Assembly (NCBI RefSeq): GCF_001921215.1
Contig: NZ_MSIF01000037.1
Span: forward strand, 1 to 61,064
DNA: 61,064 nt
Direction of reading: 5' to 3'
Origin: Actinophytocola xinjiangensis
Lineage (GTDB): Bacteria > Actinomycetota > Actinomycetes > Mycobacteriales > Pseudonocardiaceae
This document shows, one piece after another, positions 52,634 through 61,064 of this stretch (position 1 is its first letter; each line of letters starts with the position of its first letter). The position numbers and the translations under genes were made by a program. The notes under the pieces are model-generated. The model saw only the letters and a list, made by a program, of their open reading frames with translations, ran no database searches and was not told the DNA's origin.

Positions 52634-53794
52634 TCAGGCGCGCGGAGCGAAATATCCCGCCACGTCCACCACGATGTGGGTGTGGTCGCTGGCGTTGTAC
52701 ACGTCCACCGCGCGCCTGGTGCCCAGGTCGACCACGGCGTGGTTCGCGGCGGTCTGCGAGCCGTTGATGTTCACCGACGACACGTTCGGCCGGGGCTGGC
52801 CGGCCGGCCAGGCGGTCAGGCTGGTGCCGTAGAAGTAGCCGATACCGGTCAGGTTGAACAGCACCGTCTCGGCCTCCGCCGGCACCACACCACCCAGCGG
52901 CACGTTGCGCTGCGCGTTCGGCCACACCCACTCGGTCGTGCGGGAGTCGTAGCCGCGCACCGGGGTGATCGGGTGGAAGCCGGCGCCCTCGTCGGGCGAG
53001 TAGTAGCCGAACAGGTCGAGCAGCACGTCGACCTCACCGGAGTTGTTCCACACCGCGATGTTCAGCTCGTCGCTCACCGGCACGGTCACCAGGTTGGGGG
53101 TGATCCGGTACGGGTAGGCGTTGAGGCTGGACGTGGTCGGGCGTCCGGTGATGGTGCGCGACACGGTCAGGAAGGTGTGCTTGGTCGGGTCGACGGCAGT
53201 CACGTTGAGCACGACCGACGTCGTCGACGGCGGCACCAGACCGGCGAGGCTGACCGTGCGGGCGGAACCGCCGTGGAACGGTTCACCGCCCCGGGTGTCC
53301 AGGAACCGTTGCTGGGTAACGGAGTTGTACCAGGACGTGCCGCCCTGACCGTAGTGCCCGACGAAGTCGGCGATCAGGTGGGTGTTGCCGTTGTGGTTGT
53401 ACAGGCTCACCCGCCGGTCCGAGCCGACCGGCACGGTGACGGTGGTGGACCGTGTCTCGCCGACCACCAGGTTCAGGCTCGACACCCCGGGTCTTGGCTC
53501 GCCGGCCTGCCAGGCGCTGACGTAGGTCGGTTGGGTCAACGCCACCCCCGTGACGTTCAGCACGACGGCCGTGGCACCCAACGGAACCCGGTCCGCCACG
53601 TCGACGGTGACCGAACTCCGTGTCCAGACCGGCACGCCGTCACCGGTGCGGGTGTCGAGCACCCGCACCGACGACTCCGCCGCGACGAACGCCGAACCCG
53701 GCTCCGGTTGGGCGTTCGCGGTGGTCGCGGTGACCGTCGGCAGGGTGACGGCGACCAGCCCGGCCAGCAACGCACCCATGAGTCGACAACGCAT
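52634..53794 (-). CDS. secreted repeat protein (actinobacterial LDTR/LNVT-type beta repeats)
   Basis: A 386-residue secreted protein. Signal peptide MRCRLMGALLAGLVAVTLPT with cleavage near ANA-QPE (about residue 28). The mature part contains about three beta-rich repeats, each with R-x-L-D-T-R (RVLDTRTG; RFLDTRGG; RGYDSRTT), V-V-L-N-V-T, a W-x-x-G-x-P-R-P-x-x-S-x-L/V-N segment, and an ending like HLIADFVGHYGQG, LLDLFGYY or IVVDVAGYF. Such repeats are common in exported actinobacterial proteins, often next to hydrolases, but no activity is known. It may be a cell-surface or carbohydrate-binding protein. The chitinase gene lies upstream on the same strand. Confidence 0.82.
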   Translation of the reverse strand: MRCRLMGALLAGLVAVTLPTVTATTANAQPEPGSAFVAAESSVRVLDTRTGDGVPVWTRSSVTVDVADRVPLGATAVVLNVTGVALTQPTYVSAWQAGEPRPGVSSLNLVVGETRSTTVTVPVGSDRRVSLYNHNGNTHLIADFVGHYGQGGTSWYNSVTQQRFLDTRGGEPFHGGSARTVSLAGLVPPSTTSVVLNVTAVDPTKHTFLTVSRTITGRPTTSSLNAYPYRITPNLVTVPVSDELNIAVWNNSGEVDVLLDLFGYYSPDEGAGFHPITPVRGYDSRTTEWVWPNAQRNVPLGGVVPAEAETVLFNLTGIGYFYGTSLTAWPAGQPRPNVSSVNINGSQTAANHAVVDLGTRRAVDVYNASDHTHIVVDVAGYFAPRA

Positions 53795-53982
53795 GAATTC
53801 CCCTCAGTTCTGAACTCGGGAAGCCGGCCCCTCCGGCCTCCCACGTTCACAGGACGCCTGGAGTTTCCCCGGGTTGCCAACGGTTTTGTCGAACCCGCAC
53901 GCCGATGCGCGCCCGGACCGTGCGGCCCGGCACGGCCCCTGTTTCCGTGCCGGGTCCCGCCGGTCAGCTCACCTCGGGCAGG

Positions 53983-55338
53983 TCAGGGCAGGTTCCAGAC
54001 CTGGTTGCTGCCCGCGAAGCAGTCCCAGATCTGCAGCCGGGTGCCGTCGGCGGAGCTGGGACCGGTGGCGTCCAGGCAGCGGCCGGACGCCGGGTTGCGC
54101 AGGGTGCCGTTGGACTGGGCCTGCCAGACCTGGGCGCCGGTGCCGTTGCAGTCCCACAGCTGGATCGGGGTGCCGTTGGCGGTGCCGGCGCTGGTGACGT
54201 CCATGCACTTGCCCAGCGCGCGCAGCGTGCCGTCGGAGCCGGCCGTCCAGCTCTGGGCGGTGGTGCCGTTGCACGTCCACAGTTGCACGGCGGTCCCGTT
54301 GGCGCTGCTGGCGCTGGCCACGTCGACGCACTTGCCGCCGATGCCGGTGATCTGACCACCGTCGCCGGGCGGGTTGCCGCCGCCACCGGTGGCGACCTCG
54401 TAGATGGCGCTCACCAGCGAGGTCGCGCCGCTGGTGTCCTGGGACAGCTCCCAGTTCATGATGCCGCCGGCGTTGGCCATCGCCCACTGGGTCTTGCGCT
54501 TGATGGTGGGGATGCCGTTGTAGCACTGCTGGGCGCCGCCGACGCTGACACAGTCCCGGTTGGCGTTGGCCGGGTCCATCGAGACCAGCTGGGAGTAGGT
54601 GTAGTAGTTGGGGCGGCTGTAGAACGGCACGCCGAGCACGGTCTTGGACGCGGGCAGCCCCCGGGACTTCCAGTAGTTGGCCGAGGCGATCGACCAGTCG
54701 TAGTTGGCGTGGGGGCTGCCGCCGTCGTAGGCCATGATGTTGAGGAAGTCGACGTGGCCGAACACCGCCGGCTGCACGCCCTCGGCGGTTCCGCCGCCGG
54801 AGACCACGGCCGCCGTGAGCAGTTTGCCCCGGCTGTGCATGGCGTCGCTGAGCTGCCCCATCAACGCGGTGAAGTTGTTGCCGGAGGCGCCGGGGTCGGG
54901 GTACTCCCAGTCGATGTCCACGCCGTCGAGGCCGTACTGGTTGACCACGCTGACCACGCTGTTGACGAAGGTGGTCCGACCAGCGGAGCTGGCGGCGAGT
55001 GCCTCGAACGCCGAGTCGTTGCCGTCGTTCCAGCCGCCGATGGCCAGCAGGACCTTGACGCCGTTGGCGTGTCCCTGGCTGACCAGCGAGGAGAGCTTGC
55101 CGGGGTCGGGGATGGCCTGCAGGGTGCCGTTGGAGTTGGGCAGGGCGAACGCGTAGTTGATGTGGGTGAGCTTGCCGTACTGCACGGCGTTGACGCTGCC
55201 CGACCAGGAGGGCAGGTAGCCGACGCTGCGGAAGCCGTTGGGCAGCGCGGCGGCGGCCGGGGCCGCCGCGAGCGCCACGAGCCCGGCGACCATGGCGAAC
55301 ACGGTCGTGAGCACGGCCAGGAGACGGGTCCTTCTCAT
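53983..55338 (-). CDS. secreted chitinase, GH18 plus ricin-type lectin domain
   Basis: A 451-residue secreted enzyme. Signal peptide MRRTRLLAVLTTVFAMVAGL, cleavage near AAA-ALP (about residue 30). Residues 35-320 form the GH18 barrel with the catalytic D-x-x-D-x-D-x-E in LDGVDIDWEYP (Glu145) and the downstream MAYDGG and GVPFYSRP motifs. A Gly/Pro linker leads to a ricin B-type beta-trefoil (330-451) with three Q-x-W repeats (AQSWTA, AQVWQA, NQVWNLP). It degrades chitin outside the cell. GGAAGGTG precedes the ATG at 55338. A DasR-like site upstream suggests N-acetylglucosamine control. Confidence 0.93.
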   Translation of the reverse strand: MRRTRLLAVLTTVFAMVAGLVALAAAPAAAALPNGFRSVGYLPSWSGSVNAVQYGKLTHINYAFALPNSNGTLQAIPDPGKLSSLVSQGHANGVKVLLAIGGWNDGNDSAFEALAASSAGRTTFVNSVVSVVNQYGLDGVDIDWEYPDPGASGNNFTALMGQLSDAMHSRGKLLTAAVVSGGGTAEGVQPAVFGHVDFLNIMAYDGGSPHANYDWSIASANYWKSRGLPASKTVLGVPFYSRPNYYTYSQLVSMDPANANRDCVSVGGAQQCYNGIPTIKRKTQWAMANAGGIMNWELSQDTSGATSLVSAIYEVATGGGGNPPGDGGQITGIGGKCVDVASASSANGTAVQLWTCNGTTAQSWTAGSDGTLRALGKCMDVTSAGTANGTPIQLWDCNGTGAQVWQAQSNGTLRNPASGRCLDATGPSSADGTRLQIWDCFAGSNQVWNLP

Positions 55339-55386
55339 GGATCACCTTCCGTAGCAGGGGGGAGCAGTGATCGGACCTCTGACAAT

Positions 55387-55402
55387 ATTTGTCTAGACCT
55401 AT
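55387..55402 (-). promoter_or_regulatory. DasR-like operator (dre) upstream of the chitinase gene
   Basis: ATTTGTCTAGACCTAT matches the ideal dre ACTGGTCTAGACCAGT at 12 of 16 positions, with an intact GTCTAGACC core. It lies 49-64 bases before the chitinase ATG and next to a possible leftward -10, TATTGT. DasR is known to repress chitin genes until glucosamine phosphates accumulate. Confidence 0.65.
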
Positions 55403-55512
55403 TCGCGCCAGAGGCGGCCGGCCACGAATGGCCGGTGCGTGGCCTGTTCCCCCGCGCGGCACTCCCCCAGCATGTGCAGCCGCAGGTGTCGGGGTGAAGG
55501 GGATCGAGGAAC

Positions 55513-58074
55513 GTGAGTGTCAGTGGGCCGGGTGCCACTCCCGGCTCGGATCGGAACCAGCCGGGGTCCAGGGTGTTGTCCGTCGACCTCGGGACGTCCA
55601 CCACGGTGGCTGCGTTCGCCGCGCCCGACCACCCGCCACGGGTGATCGAGATCGACGGCGCGTCGGCCATGCCCTCGGGCGTGTTCGCCGCCGAGGACGG
55701 CCGGCTGGTCGTCGGCCGGGAGGCGCTGCGGCTGGCCCGCACCGCGCCGGACCGGTTCGAGCCGCACCCGCTGAGCCGGGTCGGTGAGCCGAACCTGCTG
55801 CTCGGCGAGGCCACGACACCGACGGCGACACCGGTGGCGGTGCCGGTGGCGGCGGCGCTGGCCGCGGTCCTGGGCACGGTCCTCACCGAGGCCGGCCGCC
55901 AGCTCGGCGGTGCTCCGCCCGACCAGGTCCGGCTGACCCACCCCGCCCGGTGGGACACCGCGCGGTGCGCGGTACTGCTGGAGGCGGCCCGGCTGGCCGG
56001 TGTCAGCGGGACCATCCAGCTGGTGGCCGCGCCGGCGGCGGTGGTGGCGCACGTCGCGCCGGGGACCGGTCAGCCGCTGGCGGTCGTCGACCTGGGGGCG
56101 GGCCGGGTGGAGATCGCCGTGGCCGGCCCCGGGCCCGTGCTGGCCGAACCGGGCCCGCCCGGCCTGGGCGGTCTGGAGATCGACCAGGCCCTGCTCGACC
56201 ACCTCGGCCGGCAGGTCGGGGACCGGGACCAGCCGGCGTGGGAGCGGCTGGTCACCCCCGGGTCGTCGGAGGACCGGCGGGCCGCGCTGGCGGTACGGGA
56301 CGAGGTCCGGGCCGCCAAGGAGGCGCTGTCCGAGCACCCGAGCACGGTGGTGGCGCTGCCCGAGCCGTTCGGTCCGGTGCCGGTGACCCGCGCCGAGCTG
56401 GAGACACTGCTCCAGCCGGAGGTGGCCAGGGTCGTCGAACTGCTCGGGTCGGTCACCGGCGCCGCCGGGGTGTGCCTGGTCGGCGGGTCGAGCCGCATCC
56501 CGCTGGTGGCCGCGACGATCGCCGAGCGGCTGCGGGTGACACCGGTCGTGCCGAGCCAGCCGGAGACGGCCGCCGCGCTCGGTGCGTGCGCCGGCCCGGC
56601 CCCCGTCCAGCCGCCCCGAGGAGCGCCTGTGCCGCCGGCCCCTGGTTCGCTGCCGCCCGCACCCCCGGTCCCGCCCGGTCCCCTGCCGTACGCGGCGCCC
56701 GGGCCGGCCCGTCCCGGGGCGCGCCGGGCCGCGTTGATCGGCGCGGCGGCGGTGGCGCTGGTCGCGGCGATCGTGGCGGTCGTGGTGCTGGCCCCGTGGC
56801 GGTCCACGACCGCGTCGCCGTCCCCGTCGGGCGGCGACGAGCCGGCCGGGCCCAACGGCCAGAACGGGTACCACTGGTCGATGACCATGGACCAGGTCGG
56901 CGTGTTCGAGGGCATGTGGGCCGCGCCGGACTCGGTGGTGCTGGGCCACTGGCAGGGTTTCATCGCCTTCGACGCGGCCACCGGCGAGCAGCTGTGGTCC
57001 TTCGACCTGCCCGACAACAACTTCCTGTGCAACATGACCCCCACCGTCACGCCGGCCGGCGTCGGCGCGTTCGCCTACGGCGAGATGGGCGAGGAGGGCG
57101 GCGAGAACTGCCACCACCTCCAGACCATCTCGGTCGAGACCGGTGAGGCGCAGTGGTCCGAGCCGGTCTCCCTGGTCGACGAGGACTACACCGGCTGGCT
57201 GGGCAAGATCGGCGGCACGTCGCTGTCGATCAACGGCGACCTGGTGACCGCCGCCTACGGCGCCAGCAACTCCCAGGACGAGCACCCGACCGACCTGACC
57301 TGGGTGGACACCAGAACCGGTGAACGGCTGGGGACGACCGAGTCGGGCGCCGAGCCGCTGCTGCACCTCTGCCGGCTCACCGGCCACGCCCAGGTGCAGC
57401 GCGACACCATCCTCGCCCTGTCCCAGTGCGACCACGTCGCCACGCCGAGGATCCTGTCGTGGAGCATCGACCACCCGACGTGGGAGCTGGGCGCCGAGCT
57501 GGACGGGTGCCCGGAGCTGTCCAACACCATCGACAACGTGTTCATGCGCCAGACCGGCAAGGACGAGCTGGTGATCGGCTGCTACACCGGCCTGTCGCTC
57601 CAGCGGCTGTACGCGGTGACCGACTCGTTCGACACCGGCGCGGTCAGCCTGGACGGCGTGGCGATGGAGGGCACCGGCACCGGCGGGGGCGCGGCCCGCC
57701 CGCCGGAGAACCTGGTGCTGGACGGCAAGAACCTCTACCTCCCGCGCGGTGAGGACTCCACCAGCAACGGTGTCATCGCGGAGCGCGACGACCGCCGGCA
57801 GTGGCAGTACGCGCTGCGCGACACGACCGAGGTGAAGCTGATGGCCGCCGAGAGCGAGGAGGTCGCGGTGCTGGTGGTCACGCCCGGACCGTCCACCCTG
57901 TACACCGTGGCCGGGGCGAACGAGATGACCGAGGCGCCCGAGCTGGACCCACGGGTGGCCGAGGAACTCCCCGACGCCGAACAGTCCGTGCGCGTCGGCG
58001 ACTACCTGATCTGTGGTTTCGGTTCCCTCAACGGGGACGGGACGGTCATCGGCGCCGTTGCCCTGACGGACTGA
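55513..58074 (+). CDS. membrane-anchored Hsp70-like ATPase fused to a predicted extracytoplasmic beta-propeller
   Basis: An 853-residue protein. Residues 20-370 are an Hsp70/actin-type ATPase: phosphate 1 SVDLGTSTTVAAF, phosphate 2 AVVDLGAGRVEIAV, adenosine loop VCLVGGSSRIPLV. A Pro-rich linker and one membrane helix (AALIGAAAVALVAAIVAVVV, about 408-430) follow. The outer part (about 455-853) has W/G-rich blades such as GHWQGFIAFDAATGEQLWSF and ISVETGEAQWSEPVSLVDED, the pattern of a PQQ-like beta-propeller. The peptide-binding domain of true DnaK is absent. It may sense an outside signal and pass it to the ATPase. GTG start at 55513 after GAGGAAC. The locus continues with four uncharacterised genes. 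Confidence 0.82.
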   Translation: MSVSGPGATPGSDRNQPGSRVLSVDLGTSTTVAAFAAPDHPPRVIEIDGASAMPSGVFAAEDGRLVVGREALRLARTAPDRFEPHPLSRVGEPNLLLGEATTPTATPVAVPVAAALAAVLGTVLTEAGRQLGGAPPDQVRLTHPARWDTARCAVLLEAARLAGVSGTIQLVAAPAAVVAHVAPGTGQPLAVVDLGAGRVEIAVAGPGPVLAEPGPPGLGGLEIDQALLDHLGRQVGDRDQPAWERLVTPGSSEDRRAALAVRDEVRAAKEALSEHPSTVVALPEPFGPVPVTRAELETLLQPEVARVVELLGSVTGAAGVCLVGGSSRIPLVAATIAERLRVTPVVPSQPETAAALGACAGPAPVQPPRGAPVPPAPGSLPPAPPVPPGPLPYAAPGPARPGARRAALIGAAAVALVAAIVAVVVLAPWRSTTASPSPSGGDEPAGPNGQNGYHWSMTMDQVGVFEGMWAAPDSVVLGHWQGFIAFDAATGEQLWSFDLPDNNFLCNMTPTVTPAGVGAFAYGEMGEEGGENCHHLQTISVETGEAQWSEPVSLVDEDYTGWLGKIGGTSLSINGDLVTAAYGASNSQDEHPTDLTWVDTRTGERLGTTESGAEPLLHLCRLTGHAQVQRDTILALSQCDHVATPRILSWSIDHPTWELGAELDGCPELSNTIDNVFMRQTGKDELVIGCYTGLSLQRLYAVTDSFDTGAVSLDGVAMEGTGTGGGAARPPENLVLDGKNLYLPRGEDSTSNGVIAERDDRRQWQYALRDTTEVKLMAAESEEVAVLVVTPGPSTLYTVAGANEMTEAPELDPRVAEELPDAEQSVRVGDYLICGFGSLNGDGTVIGAVALTD

Positions 58075-58651
58075 CTGCGGTCAGGGCCACCAGCTCGGTG
58101 TCGGGCACCAGGAACGGCTCGCGCTGGGGCACCCAGCGCACGGCCGTGCCCGGCGCGTAGCTGACGAGCTGCTCGGGCAGGTAGTAGCCGTGGGCGCGCA
58201 CGCCGCCCCGGTCCGGGGTGCCGGTGAGGTAGGCCGGTTCGGAGCGGGGGTCGAGCACGAACTCCACCCGGGTGTGGTCGGCGCGGACGTACTCGGGGTC
58301 CGGGTGGATCTCGCGGACGGTGGCCTCGACGGCCTTGCCGAGGTTCCCGGTTCCCGGCAGCAGCCCGCGCCGCCGCTTCTCGCGCACCAGCCCGGCCAGC
58401 TGCGCGCGGCGCGGCACGCCGACCACCCGCACCGCCCGGTTCGGCTGCGCGGGATCCACCCGGACGGCGACGTAACGCCCGGGCAGCAGCCTGGCCAGTT
58501 CCTCGGCCGACACCTCGGCCTCCACCAGGAACAGGCCCTCGGGCAGTTCGACGGACAGCTGGGCGGCGATCCGCCGCAGGGAGTTCGACTGGTCGGCGTC
58601 GGTGCCCCGGACCATGGCGTAGCGCACCGGACCCGGGGCGGTGTGGCTCAC
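58046..58651 (-). CDS. uncharacterised protein of a coupled pair
   Basis: About 201 residues, soluble, no signal peptide. Start is the GTG at 58651, overlapping the stop of the upstream gene (GTGA), so the two are translationally coupled. It contains QLSVELPEGLFLVEAEVSAE, ALLPGRYVAVRVDP-like strands and a basic helix (AQLAGLVREKRRRGLLPGTG), with a beta-rich second half. I do not recognise a family. It ends inside the last 29 bases of the convergent Hsp70-fusion gene. Length and codon use support a real gene. Confidence 0.7.
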   Translation of the reverse strand: MSHTAPGPVRYAMVRGTDADQSNSLRRIAAQLSVELPEGLFLVEAEVSAEELARLLPGRYVAVRVDPAQPNRAVRVVGVPRRAQLAGLVREKRRRGLLPGTGNLGKAVEATVREIHPDPEYVRADHTRVEFVLDPRSEPAYLTGTPDRGGVRAHGYYLPEQLVSYAPGTAVRWVPQREPFLVPDTELVALTAVSPSGQRRR

Positions 58652-59400
58652 CACGGGAACGGCCCGAGTGTCCCGGTGGAACCGCCGGCGCCGAGCGTGA
58701 CCGGCGCCCGGCGGGACAGGCGCATCCCGGCCGCGTCCTCGGGCCGCACGAACCCGGTGCAGGGCACCACCTGGTCGCCGACGGTCGCGCGGACGGTCAC
58801 CTCCACCTGGCCGTCGCGGATCCGGCCGGTGGGCCACGGGCGGGTCACCGGCGCGACGGTGGTGACGCCGTCGACGACCAGGGCGTGCTGGGTGGTGTCG
58901 TAGAGCCCCCGGCGCAGCCGTTCGTCGGCGATGGCGCGGGCGATCCGTACGGGGGTCGCCGTGACCGCCGCCCGTGCCTGAGTGTCCCGGGTGGCGGGGT
59001 GGAACGGGATCATGGTGCCCGGCCGCAGCTTCCCCGGTTCGCTCGTCAGCACCTCCACGCTCACCTGGCCCTCCGGTCCGTCGAGAGCCAGCCGCACCGC
59101 CGGCACGCCCTCCCACTCGCCGCCGGCGAACCACCACAGCCGCAGCGACCCGACGTGCGGCGGTGCGGCGGGCGCGGCGGAGGAGTCGGCGTAGTAGGTG
59201 GGCTCCAGGAAGTCGCCGAGGCCCGGCTGGGGCCGGCCCCACTCCCCCCGCCGGCCCCGGCCGATGGTCCGCGCGATCAGCCGTAGGTCCGGCGGCGACG
59301 GCCGCCCGACCGCGCGCTTGTCGAGGACGAAGGACAGCATCAGCCCCCCGGCGACGTAGGCCACGCCCATCCCGATGACCAGCCATTGGATCCCTGTCAC
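58648..59400 (-). CDS. membrane-anchored uncharacterised protein
   Basis: 250 residues. A single N-terminal membrane helix (WLVIGMGVAYVAGGLMLSFV) is followed by a mostly beta, cytosolic or outer domain with W-W-F-A-G-G-E-W-E-G-V-P-A-V-R-L and GTMIPFHPAT. No recognisable catalytic motif. GTG start at 59400, divergent from the next gene. Coupled to the downstream 201-residue protein by a GTGA overlap; both may work with the membrane Hsp70 fusion next door. Confidence 0.72.
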   Translation of the reverse strand: MTGIQWLVIGMGVAYVAGGLMLSFVLDKRAVGRPSPPDLRLIARTIGRGRRGEWGRPQPGLGDFLEPTYYADSSAAPAAPPHVGSLRLWWFAGGEWEGVPAVRLALDGPEGQVSVEVLTSEPGKLRPGTMIPFHPATRDTQARAAVTATPVRIARAIADERLRRGLYDTTQHALVVDGVTTVAPVTRPWPTGRIRDGQVEVTVRATVGDQVVPCTGFVRPEDAAGMRLSRRAPVTLGAGGSTGTLGPFPW

Positions 59401-59445
59401 GGGCGCAGCCTCCCGTGGGCGGCGGGCCTACCGGTCACAGAAACT

Positions 59446-60696
59446 ATGCTCGGGCCGGTGAGCGTCCTTCCCGGTGAGCGCACGGTGCCGCGCGCGGCGC
59501 TGCTGGCCAGGGCGTGGTCGCTGCTCGGTGACGGGGTCGCCCCGCTCACCAACGCCGCCGGCCGCCCACTGGCCCGCACGGTGAAGCTGATCCTGGACCC
59601 GCTGGTGCTGCGCCCGGTGCTCAACCCGGGGTTCGCCGCCGGTGCGGTGTCCGGCGCGCACGCCGACGACCTGGTCGCCACGATCACCGCCGCCGGCCCG
59701 GCGCTGAGGGCGACCGCCGAGTGGTATCTGCTGGTGAAGCGGGCGCGGCGGCGCGCGGGCATCACCGAGGGCCACCCGCAGGACCTGTACTTCCAGCGCT
59801 GCTTCGAGCTGGCGACCACCCACGGCCGTCCCGGCGCGGACGCCGAGCGGGTCGCCGCCGACGTCGTCGAGGAGGTCCACGCGGGCGCGTCCCGGCTCAC
59901 CGCCGAGGACCTGCGCCGCTACCTGACCGACCCGGCCAACGCCGGGGAACTCGACCGGCTGCTGCGCGCCGCGCGACACCCCGTCCCGGACCCGGCGCGG
60001 GATCCCGGGCCGGATCCCGGGGTCGCGGCGTTCCTGGTCTCCGGTGACACCGCCGGGTTCCCGGCGCTGGTGGCCGCGAACGCCGGCAGTCGCGGCGCGG
60101 CGGAACTGGCCGGGCCGGGCGTGGCGCGCGGCTACGGCCTGTCCGACCGGACGGTGCCGGTGCCGCCAGAACTCGGTGACCGGGCGTCCAAACGGGACCT
60201 GCCAAGGCCACTGGACCGGTCGGTCCTGGAACGACTGTTCACCACGGTCACCGGGAGCGACCCGGCCGGACTGCCCGCGTTGGTGCGCCGGGAGATCGAC
60301 CGCACCGGCCGGGCCTGGCAGCTGGGCGAGGAGGCCAGCCGGGTCACCATGGTCCTCGGCCGGGACGCCAGCGCCGGCCTGGAGCACGAGCCGACGTCCG
60401 GCGCGCAACGCCGGCTGCGGTCGCGCTGGGACCGGGAGGCCTACGTCCACCGCGTGCTGCGCCTGCCGGATCCGGCGGCGGCCGGTGTCCCCGAAGCGCT
60501 GCGGGCCGACATCCTCGGCGTGCGCCGCGCGTACCTGCGGCGGCTGTGGGTGCGTCTGCACGGCCGGGAGGTGCGCGGCGGCGAGGTCACCGCCGACGCG
60601 CTGTGGGACCTGCTCGACGGCGTGCTGCGCTCGGTCATCCTCGACCAGCGCGACCGCCTGCGCGCCGCCCTCGAACGGCTGGTGGCCGCCCGATGA
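59446..60696 (+). CDS. uncharacterised helical protein
   Basis: A largely alpha-helical protein of about 416 residues with no signal peptide, membrane helix or recognised motif. The N-terminal part (AALLARAWSLLGDGVAPLTN) and the regular Leu/Arg-rich helices through to the C terminus suggest a helical repeat or adaptor protein. The start may be the ATG at 59446 or the GTG at 59458; TATGCT stands seven bases before the latter, as in a leaderless transcript. It overlaps the next gene by ATGA, so the two form an operon. The link to the Hsp70-fusion locus is by position only. Confidence 0.65.
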   Translation: MLGPVSVLPGERTVPRAALLARAWSLLGDGVAPLTNAAGRPLARTVKLILDPLVLRPVLNPGFAAGAVSGAHADDLVATITAAGPALRATAEWYLLVKRARRRAGITEGHPQDLYFQRCFELATTHGRPGADAERVAADVVEEVHAGASRLTAEDLRRYLTDPANAGELDRLLRAARHPVPDPARDPGPDPGVAAFLVSGDTAGFPALVAANAGSRGAAELAGPGVARGYGLSDRTVPVPPELGDRASKRDLPRPLDRSVLERLFTTVTGSDPAGLPALVRREIDRTGRAWQLGEEASRVTMVLGRDASAGLEHEPTSGAQRRLRSRWDREAYVHRVLRLPDPAAAGVPEALRADILGVRRAYLRRLWVRLHGREVRGGEVTADALWDLLDGVLRSVILDQRDRLRAALERLVAAR

Positions 60697-61064
60697 CCCA
60701 CCCCGAGCGCACCGCGCTGCTGCTGGCCAGGGGCGCCACCCTGCACTGGGACGTGTTGTCGGACAGCGCCTCCCCCACCACGACGGTCCACGACCCGGCG
60801 CTGGCCGCCGACTGGCTCGACGACGACCCCGACGTGCTGGCCGCCGCGCGGACGGTGGCCTACGTGGAGTGGGCGCTGGCGTGGTGGCCGGCCTCGACGG
60901 TCGCCGGGGTGCCGCAGCTGGACCGGCGGCTGCTGCGGGCCGAGGCGGCGGTCGCGGCCGCCGGCATCGACCACGTCCTCGACGAGGACACCGTGACCGG
61001 CACGCTGTGGGCCGCCCGGGACGCGGTGCCGGCGCTGGCCGCGGTCCCGGGCGCCCGCGCCGCC
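60693..61064 (+). CDS. uncharacterised protein, 3'-truncated by the window end
   Basis: The first 124 codons of a gene that runs off the window, starting at an ATG that overlaps the preceding stop (ATGA). The visible part (MTHPERTALLLARGATLHWD, then AADWLDDDPDVLAA and VEWALAWWPASTVAGVP) is acidic and helical. No family recognised. Coupling shows it belongs to the same operon as the 416-residue protein. Confidence 0.65.
   Translation, partial: MTHPERTALLLARGATLHWDVLSDSASPTTTVHDPALAADWLDDDPDVLAAARTVAYVEWALAWWPASTVAGVPQLDRRLLRAEAAVAAAGIDHVLDEDTVTGTLWAARDAVPALAAVPGARAA

Noticed and set aside
1-61064. Search for tRNA, rRNA, CRISPR, transposase or phage integrase features
   Set aside because: No cloverleaf, repeat-spacer array or mobile-element protein motif was found by eye; a tRNAscan or IS search would settle it.

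Overview
The window is high-GC chromosomal DNA with dense gene packing, many 4-base ATGA/GTGA overlaps, GTG starts, LuxR/SARP/TetR regulators, an IrtAB-type siderophore importer, a DasR-like site and large secreted enzymes. Together these point to a filamentous actinobacterium, most likely of the Pseudonocardiaceae (Actinosynnema/Saccharothrix/Lentzea-like). This placement is inferred from gene content and base composition only. I see no rRNA, tRNA, CRISPR array, transposase or phage gene.

Layout. 1-7.6 kb: end of an M56-type peptidase gene, a P450, an ECF41 sigma factor divergent from its FAD oxidoreductase, an odd gene with no normal start, and a large LAL (MalT-like LuxR) regulator. 7.7-16 kb: a lanthipeptide locus of two divergent operons. 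One carries LanM and a 71-residue precursor ending in a Thr-Thr-Cys-Cys core. The other carries two LuxR regulators, a stand-alone LanB-like (tRNA-dependent aminoacylation-type) protein and a degenerate adenylation domain. 16-19.6 kb: a CGNR regulator divergent from a fused PrdA/PrdB-like (D-proline/glycine reductase family) protein with Cys in place of selenocysteine, then a zinc alcohol dehydrogenase. 19.6-29.5 kb: sugar metabolism (mannonate dehydratase; a GH51 arabinofuranosidase with an ABC importer under two LacI-type operators), a NADAR fusion, an EamA exporter and a flavin monooxygenase. 29.6-36.2 kb: divergent regulator/oxidoreductase pairs (TetR, NmrA, TetR with two nested palindromes, AraC/MDR), a methyltransferase, a small secreted protein and an Acg-type nitroreductase. 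36.2-39.5 kb: a large secreted subtilase.

39.6-46.2 kb: a compact regulatory/RiPP-like island. A SARP-NB-ARC-TPR regulator faces a 21-codon peptide gene followed by a ThiF/E1-like enzyme with a PqqD-like N-terminal domain (MccB-like layout). Between them lie 11-bp-pitch direct repeats that look like a SARP site. A second NB-ARC/TPR protein carries an N-terminal G-x-V-x-G-x-V-x-Q-A-G-x-I motif. This island and the LanM/LanB/pseudo-adenylation locus are the best candidates for undescribed systems.

46.8-61 kb: a Tat-exported M15-like peptidase, an iron-box-controlled irtAB pair, a PPOX-family protein, a repeat-containing secreted protein, a DasR-site chitinase, and a membrane Hsp70 fused to a predicted external beta-propeller beside four uncharacterised genes, the last running off the window.

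All function calls rest on reading motifs in the translations; no database search was run.
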